Source of the DNA: QHXQ01 sp038322995
Lineage (GTDB): Bacteria > Acidobacteriota > Blastocatellia > Pyrinomonadales > Pyrinomonadaceae
Assembly: GCA_038322995.1 (NCBI GenBank)
Contig: JBBQGM010000042.1
Location: 1-42,428 of the forward strand
Reading direction: 5' to 3'
DNA: 42,428 bases
This document shows positions 27,353-34,825 of the stretch, one piece after another; position 1 is the first letter of the stretch; each line of letters starts with the position of its first letter. The translations under genes were made by a program, and so were the position numbers. The notes below the pieces were generated by a model, which did no database searches, was not told the origin of the DNA, and saw only the letters and a program-made list of their open reading frames with translations.

Positions 27353-27382
27353 TTGTCGCCCGCCCGCTGCTTCGCATATAGT
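27353..27382 (+). promoter_or_regulatory. Candidate promoter of the DUF47-PiT operon
   Basis: TTGTCG (27353-27358), 18 bases, TATAGT (27377-27382), lying after the porin terminator and about 50 bp before the DUF47 start. No clear Pho box is seen. Confidence 0.45.
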
Positions 27383-27431
27383 TCCGGCCCGTTTGAGCCA
27401 ATCCAGTGAACCCAGAGCAGGTACGCGCAAA

Positions 27432-28055
27432 ATGGCACGCTTTAGCTTACTACCGCGAGAGGATCAGTATTTCGGCTTCTTCTCGCAAATGACTTCTTAC
27501 ATCTTCGACGCCTCGAAACTGCTGGTCGAGATGCTCGCCGACGGGCAACAGCTTTACGACCAGTATGCGCAGCGCATCAAGTCCATCGAGCACGCCTGCG
27601 ACGATTTGACGCACACCGTCTCGACGCAACTCAACAAGACCTTCATCACGCCGTTCGACCGCGAAGACATTTATATGCTCTCGTCCGCGCTCGATGACAT
27701 TGTCGATCTGATCGACGACGCCGCCCGCGCGATGGTCATGTTCGACATCCGCGAATCGTCGGGGCACGCGCGCCGCTTCGCCGACGTGATCCATCGCATG
27801 GCCGCGCAACTGCACGAGATTGTCTCCGTGCTGGCGAAGCCCGTCGGCCTGACGCCGCGCCTTGTCGAGATGCACCGTTTAGAGAACGAAGGCGACGACA
27901 TTTATCACACCGCCGTGGCCGAACTGTTCCGCCAGCAGACCGACCCGCTCACCGTGCTCAAGTGGAAAGAGATTTACGAGAAGCTCGAAGCCACGGTCGA
28001 CCGTTGCGAGAACGTCGCCAACATCATTGAAAGCATGATCCTCAAACACAGCTAA
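27432..28055 (+). CDS. DUF47 / PhoU-like phosphate transport regulator
   Basis: 207 residues from the ATG at 27432; upstream in-frame codons back to 27393 begin with TTG and look non-coding. All-helical PhoU-like family (DUF47): FFSQMTSYIFDASKLLVEML, ITPFDREDIYMLSSALDDIVDLIDDAARAM and HRLENEGDDIYHTAV are typical, with E/D-xxx-D metal-binding patterns. These proteins pair with PiT transporters, here 12 bp downstream, and tune phosphate uptake. Confidence 0.92.
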   Translation: MARFSLLPREDQYFGFFSQMTSYIFDASKLLVEMLADGQQLYDQYAQRIKSIEHACDDLTHTVSTQLNKTFITPFDREDIYMLSSALDDIVDLIDDAARAMVMFDIRESSGHARRFADVIHRMAAQLHEIVSVLAKPVGLTPRLVEMHRLENEGDDIYHTAVAELFRQQTDPLTVLKWKEIYEKLEATVDRCENVANIIESMILKHS

Positions 28056-28067
28056 GAGACACGCCCC

Positions 28068-29114
28068 ATGACTGCCACGCTCGCTTTCGTCCTCGTCCTC
28101 GTCGCGCTCGCGCTCGTCTTCGACTATATCAACGGCTTCCACGACGCGGCGAACTCTATCGCCACGGTCGTCTCGACGCGCGTCCTGTCGCCCGGCATAG
28201 CCGTTTTGTGGGCCGCGTTCTTCAACTTCATCGCCTTCGTCGTCTTCGGCACGCGCGTCGCCAAGGCTATCGGCGATGGCGTACGGATGGACTTGATCGC
28301 GCCTGACCTACGCCTCTACGTCTTGCTCGCCGCGCTCTTAGGCGCGATCATCTGGAACTTGATCACCTGGTGGCTGGGGCTGCCAACGTCCAGTTCGCAC
28401 GCACTTTTGGGCGGCTACGCGGGCGCAGGCATCGCGGCGTACAGAGGCTTTCACGGGCTGCTCAAGACAGACGTGTGGCTGCGGACGATCAAGTTCATCG
28501 TCCTCTCGCCGTTCATCGGCGCGCTGCTCGGCTTCGCGTTAATGGTGGCTGTCAGTTGGCTGTTCCGGCGTTGGTCGCCGCATCGCGTGGACAAACTTTT
28601 CCGGCGTGGGCAACTGCTCTCGGCCGCTGCCTTCTCGCTCGGCCACGGCGGCAACGACGCGCAAAAGACGATGGGCATCATCACGGCCGTACTGGCTGCG
28701 GGCGGCGCGTTTGGCATACATTACAACCCCGACGGCTCATTGCCGGCCATTCCTATCACAGTCGTGCTGCTGGCCCACGCCGCCATCGCGCTCGGCACAC
28801 TCTCCGGCGGTTGGCGCATCGTGCGCACGATGGGCACGCGCATCACGAAATTGAAACCCGTCGGCGGCTTCTGCGCCGAGACGGGCGCGGCCCTAACGCT
28901 CGCTTACGTAACGCTGACCGGCGTGCCCGTCTCGACGACGCACACGATCACGGGCGCGATTGTCGGCGTCGGCGCGACGCGCCGGCTCTCCGCCGTCAAG
29001 TGGGGCGTGGCGGGCCGCATCGTCTGGGCGTGGGTCGTGACGATCCCGATTGCCGCAACCATCTCCGCCCTTGCCTTTCTGCTGGTTCAGCTAATATACA
29101 ACCTCACACGTTAG
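28068..29114 (+). CDS. pit: PiT family inorganic phosphate transporter
   Basis: 348 residues with about ten membrane helices. The duplicated PiT signatures are present: FDYINGFHDAANSIATVVSTR near the start and SLGHGGNDAQKTMGIITAV in the middle; VSTTHTITGAIVGVG is also typical. It imports phosphate, usually as metal-phosphate, with protons. Its gene follows the DUF47 gene by 12 bp, a frequent pair. Confidence 0.95.
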   Translation: MTATLAFVLVLVALALVFDYINGFHDAANSIATVVSTRVLSPGIAVLWAAFFNFIAFVVFGTRVAKAIGDGVRMDLIAPDLRLYVLLAALLGAIIWNLITWWLGLPTSSSHALLGGYAGAGIAAYRGFHGLLKTDVWLRTIKFIVLSPFIGALLGFALMVAVSWLFRRWSPHRVDKLFRRGQLLSAAAFSLGHGGNDAQKTMGIITAVLAAGGAFGIHYNPDGSLPAIPITVVLLAHAAIALGTLSGGWRIVRTMGTRITKLKPVGGFCAETGAALTLAYVTLTGVPVSTTHTITGAIVGVGATRRLSAVKWGVAGRIVWAWVVTIPIAATISALAFLLVQLIYNLTR

Positions 29115-29258
29115 CGGAATCAATATGCGGCGGCCCTATCTCGTGCTGCCCGCCGCACGCAGCTTGCCTCACAGCGTTTGACGATCTAGTATCAGTCCCC
29201 CTTAGTCATTCCCTCGACAACTTGCATTGTGGCCGCCCCCGCTTGAGGTTTATCGGGT

Positions 29259-29663
29259 ATGGATGTTACTGCTGCCGACTCGCGCACCGTTATGGTGGTG
29301 GAAGACCTTGACGATACGCGCCAGTTGCTCAAGCTGCTGCTGGAACTCAAAGGTTATTACGTGCTGGAAGCAGCGAACGGGCAGCGGGCGGTCGAACTGG
29401 CCAAGCGCGAGCATCCGCGCCTCATCTTGATGGACTTGAGTTTGCCCGTCCTCGACGGCATCTCGGCCACAAAGCAAATCCGCGCCCAGGGTTTCTTAAA
29501 CGATGTGCTGATCATAGCCGTGACGGCGCATCAGGAACGCGAGTATCGGGAGCGGGCCTTCGCGGCCGGCTGCGACGATTTCGTCAACAAGCCGGTGGAC
29601 TTCGATCAGCTCGAAGCCCTGCTGCGTAAGTTTATGCCCGTGCATCCCGAACACGCGGAATAG
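29259..29663 (+). CDS. Single-domain response regulator (CheY-like receiver)
   Basis: 134 residues, receiver domain only. The acidic pocket Glu15/Asp16, phospho-acceptor Asp59 (LILMDLSLP), Thr89 and Lys111 (FVNKPVD) are all present, so it should be phosphorylatable. There is no output domain or adjacent kinase, so it may relay phosphate or act by protein contact. It begins about 145 bp after pit and may have its own promoter. Confidence 0.92.
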   Translation: MDVTAADSRTVMVVEDLDDTRQLLKLLLELKGYYVLEAANGQRAVELAKREHPRLILMDLSLPVLDGISATKQIRAQGFLNDVLIIAVTAHQEREYRERAFAAGCDDFVNKPVDFDQLEALLRKFMPVHPEHAE

Positions 29664-29706
29664 CGGTAAGTACAACTTTTAACCGCGCGACCGATAGGAG
29701 TTAACC

Positions 29707-29752
29707 AAAAAAGCGAACAGGCGCGGCAGCTTTTGGGAGCTTCGCGCCTGTT
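29707..29752 (-). terminator. Intrinsic terminator of small RNA copy B
   Basis: GAACAGGCGCG pairs with CGCGCCTGTTC, with an inner AGCT/AGCT stem, and the minus strand ends in GCTTTTTT. Confidence 0.9.
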
Positions 29753-29817
29753 CATAGTCCGATTGATGTCCTCACCCCATCAACCGGTGAGACGAAGGAT
29801 TCACCAACGCCTCGGTT
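29707..29817 (-). ncRNA. Structured small RNA, copy B (Acido-1-like candidate)
   Basis: On the minus strand: hairpin 1 (29789-29813) has stem GAGGCG/CGTCTC around TTGGTGAATCCTT; hairpin 2 (29759-29787) has stem CCGGTTGATG/CATCAATCGG around the loop GGGTGAGGA; then a terminator. Loops match copy A (13354-13472) almost exactly while stem bases differ and remain paired. It lies downstream of crcB and converges on the receiver gene, so it does not lead into any gene on its strand: a trans-acting or protein-binding RNA rather than a riboswitch. The UCCU loop could also pair with Shine-Dalgarno sequences. Confidence 0.78.
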
Positions 29818-29823
29818 GTGCGT

Positions 29824-29852
29824 AATATAGTCAAATCTGCTACGTGATGCAA
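29824..29852 (-). promoter_or_regulatory. Sigma-70 promoter for small RNA copy B
   Basis: Minus strand TTGCAT (29847-29852), exactly 17 bases, TATATT (29824-29829). The predicted start near 29817 is four bases before hairpin 1. This differs from copy A, which has a sigma-54-type promoter. Confidence 0.75.
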
Positions 29853-29961
29853 GTGCCGAATTGAATTTTCTCCGGCCGGTCGCGCGGCCCTGCCTTTTTT
29901 TGTGTTAACAGGCCTACGAATTATCCCGTGCGGTTCGGCCCCGCACCCCTGCCTCGCCGGC

Positions 29962-30462
29962 TTAACCTTCCGTCGCCGTGCCCTTTTCCGGCTGCGCATG
30001 CTCGCCGCACTCACCATCGGACAAATCCACTTTATCCGCACGAACAGCATAGTGGGCGATCTTGTTCGTGGGCATGGGCCCCAACCTGCGGGCAGCGGCG
30101 ATGCCCGCCCACACGGCGATTAGGCCAAGTGCGAAACTTAACATGACATAGAGCAACGCGCGCGCCCAATCGCCCGCCTCGGTTAACTTGAACGTCTCCC
30201 ACTCGAACGTTGAAAAGGTGGTGTATGCGCCGACGAAGCCGACGGCCAAGGCGAGCCGCAAGTGCGGCGAGATATGGCTGCGCTCCGCCGCGAGCGTCAG
30301 GAAGAGACCGATCAGAAACGAGCCGGTGACGTTGATGACGAGCGTGGCGGTCGGGAACGGCGCGGCCATGCGCCCCAGCGTCGAGTTGCCCAGCGCGTAG
30401 CGCAGCATCGCGCCGAGCGCACCGCCCGCCGCCACCGCCGCGTATTTCGTCAACGTCTCCAT
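29962..30462 (-). CDS. crcB: Fluoride ion channel CrcB/FluC
   Basis: 166 residues; usual members have about 125. Four membrane helices and the family motifs GGALGAMLRYALG (residues 13-25), NVTGSFLIGLF and GFVGAYTTFSTFEWE are clear. FluC dimers let fluoride leave the cell. The last 40 residues (after AAARRLGPMPT) are a polar extension of unknown role. AGGA lies eight bases before the ATG. Transcription probably enters from a leader with a terminator only 17 bases upstream; no fluoride riboswitch pattern is seen in it. Confidence 0.93.
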   Translation of the reverse strand: METLTKYAAVAAGGALGAMLRYALGNSTLGRMAAPFPTATLVINVTGSFLIGLFLTLAAERSHISPHLRLALAVGFVGAYTTFSTFEWETFKLTEAGDWARALLYVMLSFALGLIAVWAGIAAARRLGPMPTNKIAHYAVRADKVDLSDGECGEHAQPEKGTATEG

Positions 30463-30479
30463 GCCTAATTCCTAAAAGA

Positions 30480-30515
30480 GAAAGGCCGTCCGCGCATGAT
30501 CGCGGACGGCCTTTC
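30480..30515 (-). terminator. Terminator/attenuator just upstream of crcB
   Basis: GAAAGGCCGTCCGCG pairs perfectly with its complement around a 6-nt loop and the minus strand continues TCTTTT. It ends only 17 bases before the crcB ATG, the usual place for a transcription attenuator. Confidence 0.85.
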
Positions 30516-30628
30516 CGGTGAACTGTTGGGATTGACCTGCGTGCCTCTTGTGTGCGGGCCCTCTGGCGGGCGGCGCACTAGACTCTGGCGGACAACACCC
30601 TAACAATTTCAGGTTGTGAGTCCGTCTT

Positions 30629-30664
30629 TCAGGTCCCAGCCACCTCACTGTGATAAGAACTCAT
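30629..30664 (-). CDS. Putative 11-residue leader peptide upstream of crcB
   Basis: A minus-strand ORF MSSYHSEVAGT lies behind AAAGGAGGTGATC (30676-30688), a 13-base complement of the 16S rRNA 3' end. The spacing from GGAGG to the ATG is 16 bases, longer than usual. It is followed by about 110 bases that can fold (GACTC with GAGTC around ACAAC/GTTGT) and by the attenuator. I do not recognise the peptide. Translation of this ORF could control read-through into crcB, or it may be a free-standing small gene. Confidence 0.5.
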   Translation of the reverse strand: MSSYHSEVAGT

Positions 30665-30703
30665 ATACGTTTTTTGATCACCTCCTTTCCAGTGCTGCGC
30701 CGC

Positions 30704-30733
30704 ATGATAAATGACGATCCGTTTGTGCGTCAA
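30704..30733 (-). promoter_or_regulatory. Sigma-70 promoter of the crcB leader
   Basis: Minus strand TTGACG (30728-30733), 18 bases, TATCAT (30704-30709); each box matches the consensus at five of six bases. The predicted start near 30697 gives a 33-base leader before the short ORF. It lies just after hutI, giving crcB its own transcript. Confidence 0.7.
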
Positions 30734-30782
30734 TAATTATTTTCACCACCAGTTTGTGGCGGCGGCACGGGCATAGCGTGCG

Positions 30783-32039
30783 CTACGTACGGCGGAATAC
30801 CTCGCGCCCCGCAACGTAAACGGCATGCGCATGCTCGACGCCGAAGAAATAGGCCAACTCGCGATAGTCCGCGCAGTCGTGTAGCACGAAGTCGGCGCGC
30901 TTGCCCGCTTCGAGCGAGCCGGTCTGTGTGCCGCGCTTGAGACTGTAAGCTGCATTGATCGTTGCGCAGGTGATGGCCTCGGCCGGCGTCAACTTCATCT
31001 GCGTGCAAGCGAGTGACAGGACGGTGAGCATCGCAGGCGTCGGCGACGAGCCGGGATTGAAATCGGTGGCGAGCACGACGGCCAAACCGGCCGCGATCAT
31101 ATCGCGCGCCGCCGGATAGCGCGTCGAACCGAGCGCATAGACCGAGCCGGGCAGCAAGACGGGTTGCACGTGCGCGTACTTGAGCGCGGCGATGCCATTC
31201 GCGTCCGTGTGCTCAAGATGATCGGCGGTTGTCGCGCCTAGTTCCGCCGCGAGTTGTGCGCCGCCGGAGAGCGACAACTGATCCGCGTGCATGCGCAAGC
31301 CTAATCCATGCCCGCGCGCGGCCGTCAAAATCCGGCGTGTCTCGGCGAGCGTGAATACACGTTGCTCGCAGAACACGTCGCAGTATTCCGCGAGTCGCTC
31401 CGCCGCTACATGCGGCAACATCTCGTTAATGATTAACCCGATATAATCAGCGCGCCGGGCGCGGTACTCTACGGGCACATCGTGCGCGCCCAGAAACGTT
31501 GGCACATAACTGAGCGGCGTCTCCGCAGCCAACCGCCGGATCGCGCGCAGGATTTTCAACTCATCTGCGAGCGTCAGCCCGTAGCCCGACTTCGCCTCGA
31601 CGGTCGTCGTGCCGCCGCGCAGAAACCAAGCCGCATAGCGTTTGCCCGCCGCCACCAACTCGTCCTCACTTGCGGCGCGCGTGCGTCGCACGGTCGCACT
31701 GATGCCGCCGCCCGCCGCCGCGATCTCCTGATAAGTCGCGCCGCGCGTGCGTTGCTCGAACTCGTCAACGCGCGTGCCCGCGAACACCGGATGCGCGTGC
31801 GCGTCCACAAAGCCGGGCAGCACAACGCGCCCGCCCGCATCAACCACCACGCAATCATCCGCGATAAGTGATTCGATCTCGGCGCGCGGGCCGACGGCCG
31901 CGACGCACCCATCGCGCACAAGCAACGCACCGTCCGCGATGATTCCTAGCTCGCCCAACTCCGCGCCCACGCGCGGCCGCTGTGGCCCTTTGAGCGTCAC
32001 GAGTTGTGCGCAGTTAATGATGGCGAGCGTATCAGGCAT
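30783..32039 (-). CDS. hutI: Imidazolonepropionase HutI
   Basis: 418 residues. Hydrolyses imidazolonepropionate to formiminoglutamate, the third step of histidine breakdown. Amidohydrolase metal ligands are seen in VDAHAHPVFAG (His81, His83), and further motifs are GGTTTVEAKSGYGL, PTFLGAHDVP, RMHADQLS and LATDFNPGSSP. No other hut gene is in the window; the amino-acid permease 38 bp upstream on the same strand may bring in the substrate. Confidence 0.95.
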   Translation of the reverse strand: MPDTLAIINCAQLVTLKGPQRPRVGAELGELGIIADGALLVRDGCVAAVGPRAEIESLIADDCVVVDAGGRVVLPGFVDAHAHPVFAGTRVDEFEQRTRGATYQEIAAAGGGISATVRRTRAASEDELVAAGKRYAAWFLRGGTTTVEAKSGYGLTLADELKILRAIRRLAAETPLSYVPTFLGAHDVPVEYRARRADYIGLIINEMLPHVAAERLAEYCDVFCEQRVFTLAETRRILTAARGHGLGLRMHADQLSLSGGAQLAAELGATTADHLEHTDANGIAALKYAHVQPVLLPGSVYALGSTRYPAARDMIAAGLAVVLATDFNPGSSPTPAMLTVLSLACTQMKLTPAEAITCATINAAYSLKRGTQTGSLEAGKRADFVLHDCADYRELAYFFGVEHAHAVYVAGREVFRRT

Positions 32040-32077
32040 TGCGTAATGAGTTCGATGTCAGGTAGCGCGCCGGCGGT

Positions 32078-33547
32078 TCAAGCGCCTGTGGCCGGCCGCG
32101 TCGCCAAGCCGGGCCGCTGGCGGCGTTGCGCAAACCAGTAGATCGCCACGCCAACGAGATTTGAGCTGGCGATGACGGCGATGATCTTGAGCGCGAAGGT
32201 CGTCCGGTTGGCCACCTGTATGATCGGGAAGACGGAGAGGACGACGAACAACAGCGTCATCAAGAAGCCGGAGCCGGCGGCAATGCGCAACCAGATGGGC
32301 GGGCGCGGTTCGACTCCGCGCAGGCCGATGAGCGGGATCATAAACATCACGAGATACGTCAGGCCGTACATCATGCCGTTCGCATTGAACAGCAGTTGAA
32401 ACGCCTCCTGTTGCCCGACGCCGATCAAACTGACGAGGCCGAGTGCGAGCGTGATTGCGCCGACGAGCAGGATCGAGTTGACCGGCGTGCGATATTTCGC
32501 GTGCAGTTGCGAGAACCACTCCGGCAGCAGTCTGTCCCAGCCCGCCACCATCGGCAGCCGTGTGACCGCCGTGAAGATAACGCTCGACTGCGCGAGCCTG
32601 AGCGCCAGCGTGAACAGAATCACGACCGAGACGAGATACGCGAGTACGCCGAACGAGCCGAAGCCGATGGTCAGCACCTGCGGAATCGGCCCCGTCAGAT
32701 CAATGTTGTCGGGTTGCACGAACGCCAGCACCGAACTCGTGCCGAGCATGAACATTAACGCGATGATCGGCGCAGCGATCAGCACCGAGCGATTGATCGT
32801 GCGCGCGGGCGCGTGCGTCTCGCCCGCCATGATGGCCACGTACTCGAAGCCGCCCATCGCGCCAAAGCCCATCTTGCCGAGAATGTTCAAACTGAAGAGG
32901 GAGACTACCGGCAGCGTCGTCGCAAACGGGCGATACGTGGGCAGCGTGCCGCGCGCCAGATGAATTAGCGGCAGCGCCAGCAACAGCGTGAAGATGAATA
33001 ACATCATCACGCCGCCCAGATTGTGCACCCACTTGCCGACGCCCAGACCCAGTATCGCCACCAACACCAGCAACGCGATGACACCGACATCGGCGACGCA
33101 CGCGAACCACTTGCTGTCGGTCAACCACGCAACGCGCGGCCCCAGCGCATAAGCCATAAAGTTAGTGACGAGCAAGCCGACTTCCGACGTGTTCACGATC
33201 ACGTACAGCCACAAATTCCACGCGACCATGAAGCCTAAAAATTCGTTGAAGCCAAGCTTCGCCCATTGATACAGGCCGCCTTCGAGCGGCATCAGGCGAT
33301 TGAGGTAGATGACGACTGCCGCCGTCGGGATGTAGAACAGCACAATCGCCAGCAGCCAGAAGATGACGTGCGGCGGCCCGATCTTGCCGGCGACACCAAC
33401 CCACGTCAGCCCGACGATGAAGAGTATCTGCGTCAGCACGAGGCTGCCGAGGCCCAACTCTTTCCGCAACTCCTTGCTGCGTTCCTCGACGCGCCCTTCC
33501 GCCCGCTCTAATGTCGCCGTCGTGTCCGCATGAGTTTCGTCTGCCAT
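32078..33547 (-). CDS. APC-superfamily amino-acid permease
   Basis: 489 residues from the ATG at 33547; the preceding TTG is also in frame. After a charged N-terminus of about 30 residues come about 12 membrane helices, with LGSLVLTQILFIVGLTWVG and the loop MPLEGGLYQWAKLGFNEFLGFMVAW typical of APC amino-acid/polyamine transporters. Substrate is not visible; its position just upstream of hutI suggests histidine or glutamate, by inference only. AAGG lies about seven bases before the start. Confidence 0.88.
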   Translation of the reverse strand: MADETHADTTATLERAEGRVEERSKELRKELGLGSLVLTQILFIVGLTWVGVAGKIGPPHVIFWLLAIVLFYIPTAAVVIYLNRLMPLEGGLYQWAKLGFNEFLGFMVAWNLWLYVIVNTSEVGLLVTNFMAYALGPRVAWLTDSKWFACVADVGVIALLVLVAILGLGVGKWVHNLGGVMMLFIFTLLLALPLIHLARGTLPTYRPFATTLPVVSLFSLNILGKMGFGAMGGFEYVAIMAGETHAPARTINRSVLIAAPIIALMFMLGTSSVLAFVQPDNIDLTGPIPQVLTIGFGSFGVLAYLVSVVILFTLALRLAQSSVIFTAVTRLPMVAGWDRLLPEWFSQLHAKYRTPVNSILLVGAITLALGLVSLIGVGQQEAFQLLFNANGMMYGLTYLVMFMIPLIGLRGVEPRPPIWLRIAAGSGFLMTLLFVVLSVFPIIQVANRTTFALKIIAVIASSNLVGVAIYWFAQRRQRPGLATRPATGA

Positions 33548-33589
33548 CAAAGCACCTTCGAGCTTTCGCCGCTCATCTTTCTACTTTCG

Positions 33590-34060
33590 TTATGCAGATG
33601 TGGTGGTGTCCTGCACGATGCGCCAGCCGTTGCTGGTGCGGCGCAGCAGCAGGGTGAAGCGGCCGTGCGGTGTGTCGCCCGCACGTGCGAGTTGCCAACG
33701 GCCTGTGGCTTGCGCGTAGAACTGGCTGAGCGGTTTGATCTCAAGCTCGGAGAACGCGAGCGTGCCCATCTTGGCGCGCGAGTCGTAGCGTTGCACGTAG
33801 CGGTCGTGGACGGTCTGCCAGCCGCGCGTGATGGTGTCGCCGGAGACGAACGTGGTCGTGTCGGCGCGCTCGTAGCCGTCCATGTAGCCCGCGATGTCGC
33901 CGCGATTCCACGCCGCCGCCTGCGCCTCCAACACCGCACGCACCGCCGCGCTGGTCTGTTCATTTTCCTTGGCCGAGTTTGTTGACGAGGCACACGCGGA
34001 CGCGAGTGCGATCAGCAAGAGCAGTGCGACGAGAGCGACAACAAGGCGGCGATGACGCAT
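33590..34060 (-). CDS. NTF2-like (DUF4440/SnoaL) lipoprotein
   Basis: 156 residues from the ATG at 34060, where AAGGAAC lies upstream; an in-frame extension to 34132 seems unlikely. A lipoprotein signal ends at LASAC with Cys23. The rest is one NTF2-like cone domain: VLEAQAAAWNRGDIAGYMDGY, GWQTVHDRYVQRY and GRFTLLLRRTSNGWRIVQD, as in DUF4440 proteins. Function unknown; perhaps ligand binding at a membrane surface. It is upstream of the permease on the same strand. Confidence 0.85.
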   Translation of the reverse strand: MRHRRLVVALVALLLLIALASACASSTNSAKENEQTSAAVRAVLEAQAAAWNRGDIAGYMDGYERADTTTFVSGDTITRGWQTVHDRYVQRYDSRAKMGTLAFSELEIKPLSQFYAQATGRWQLARAGDTPHGRFTLLLRRTSNGWRIVQDTTTSA

Positions 34061-34135
34061 GTGGACGGATGTTCCTTTCGCGGCGAGTTGCGAATGCGGC
34101 GCAACTATACGCGACCGAAACTTGGCCGACAATAC

Positions 34136-34825
34136 TCACAAGTGCGCCTGCAACCACGCGCGCACGTCCGCGCGCATCGCGGGCGTTAATTCGTGCGCAG
34201 CGTCATAACTCTTGAGCGAAACATCGCGCGCATGCTGGCGCAATTGCTGCTCGTAACCGGCGACGCGCGCGGGCGGATAAAACTCGTCGCGCGTGCCCGC
34301 GAGATGCAACACGCTTGCATCGGTCGCGCGATAAACTTCGCTCGTGGCCCAGTCGCCGGGTAAGCCGCCGCAGATGCCTATGACGCCGCGCAACACATCC
34401 GCATGCGTGAACGCGAACCGATAGTTGAGCGCGCAGGTCTGCGAGAAGCCGAGCAAGAAAACACGATTGCGATCAGCGACGCCTTCAGCAATCAAGTTGC
34501 TGATGAGATCGAGCAGCGCGCGATGATGAACTGCAACCGAATCTTCCGCATGAAAATTCGTCAACCAGCCGAAGCCGTATCGCAACGGCCCGCCCGGCTC
34601 TTTCGGCTCTTTCAAATGCTGATGTGGCCCCTGCAACGCCGCGACCGCGAAACCGTCCGGCACACACTCGCGCGCCGCCCGCAGCATCCAGCCTTTGTTG
34701 CTGCCATAGCCGTGCAACGCAATGAGCAACGGCGCGGGCATCTGGGACGGCGCAGAAAGATCATAATAGAGCTTGACCTCAGCGGCCAGCGTGCGTTCGA
34801 GCGCGTTGTCATGTGGCATAAGCAT
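34136..34825 (-). CDS. Phospholipase/carboxylesterase-like hydrolase
   Basis: 229 residues from the ATG at 34825, which overlaps the helicase stop as TGATG and so is probably translated by coupling. A longer frame to 34906 lies inside the helicase gene and is not used. The triad is Ser128 in LLGFSQTCA, Asp180 in GTRDEF and His211 in AAHELTP; LHGYGSN is the oxyanion region. The elbow reads GFSQT where the family normally has GFSQG, so the usual small residue after the nucleophile is replaced. Substrate unknown. Confidence 0.82.
   Translation of the reverse strand: MLMPHDNALERTLAAEVKLYYDLSAPSQMPAPLLIALHGYGSNKGWMLRAARECVPDGFAVAALQGPHQHLKEPKEPGGPLRYGFGWLTNFHAEDSVAVHHRALLDLISNLIAEGVADRNRVFLLGFSQTCALNYRFAFTHADVLRGVIGICGGLPGDWATSEVYRATDASVLHLAGTRDEFYPPARVAGYEQQLRQHARDVSLKSYDAAHELTPAMRADVRAWLQAHL

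Noticed and set aside
29873..29902. Plus-strand terminator with a T7 run after the receiver gene
   Set aside because: The stem is only about five pairs and is separated from the T run, and it lies over 200 bp from the gene; too weak to call.
30676..30688. Possible fragment of a 16S rRNA gene end on the plus strand (GATCACCTCCTTT)
   Set aside because: The bases before it do not match the conserved 16S 3' region; the minus-strand reading as a Shine-Dalgarno sequence with an ORF is simpler.
30463..30700. Fluoride riboswitch upstream of crcB
   Set aside because: I could not find the short pseudoknotted core with its GAUG elements in the leader on the crcB strand.
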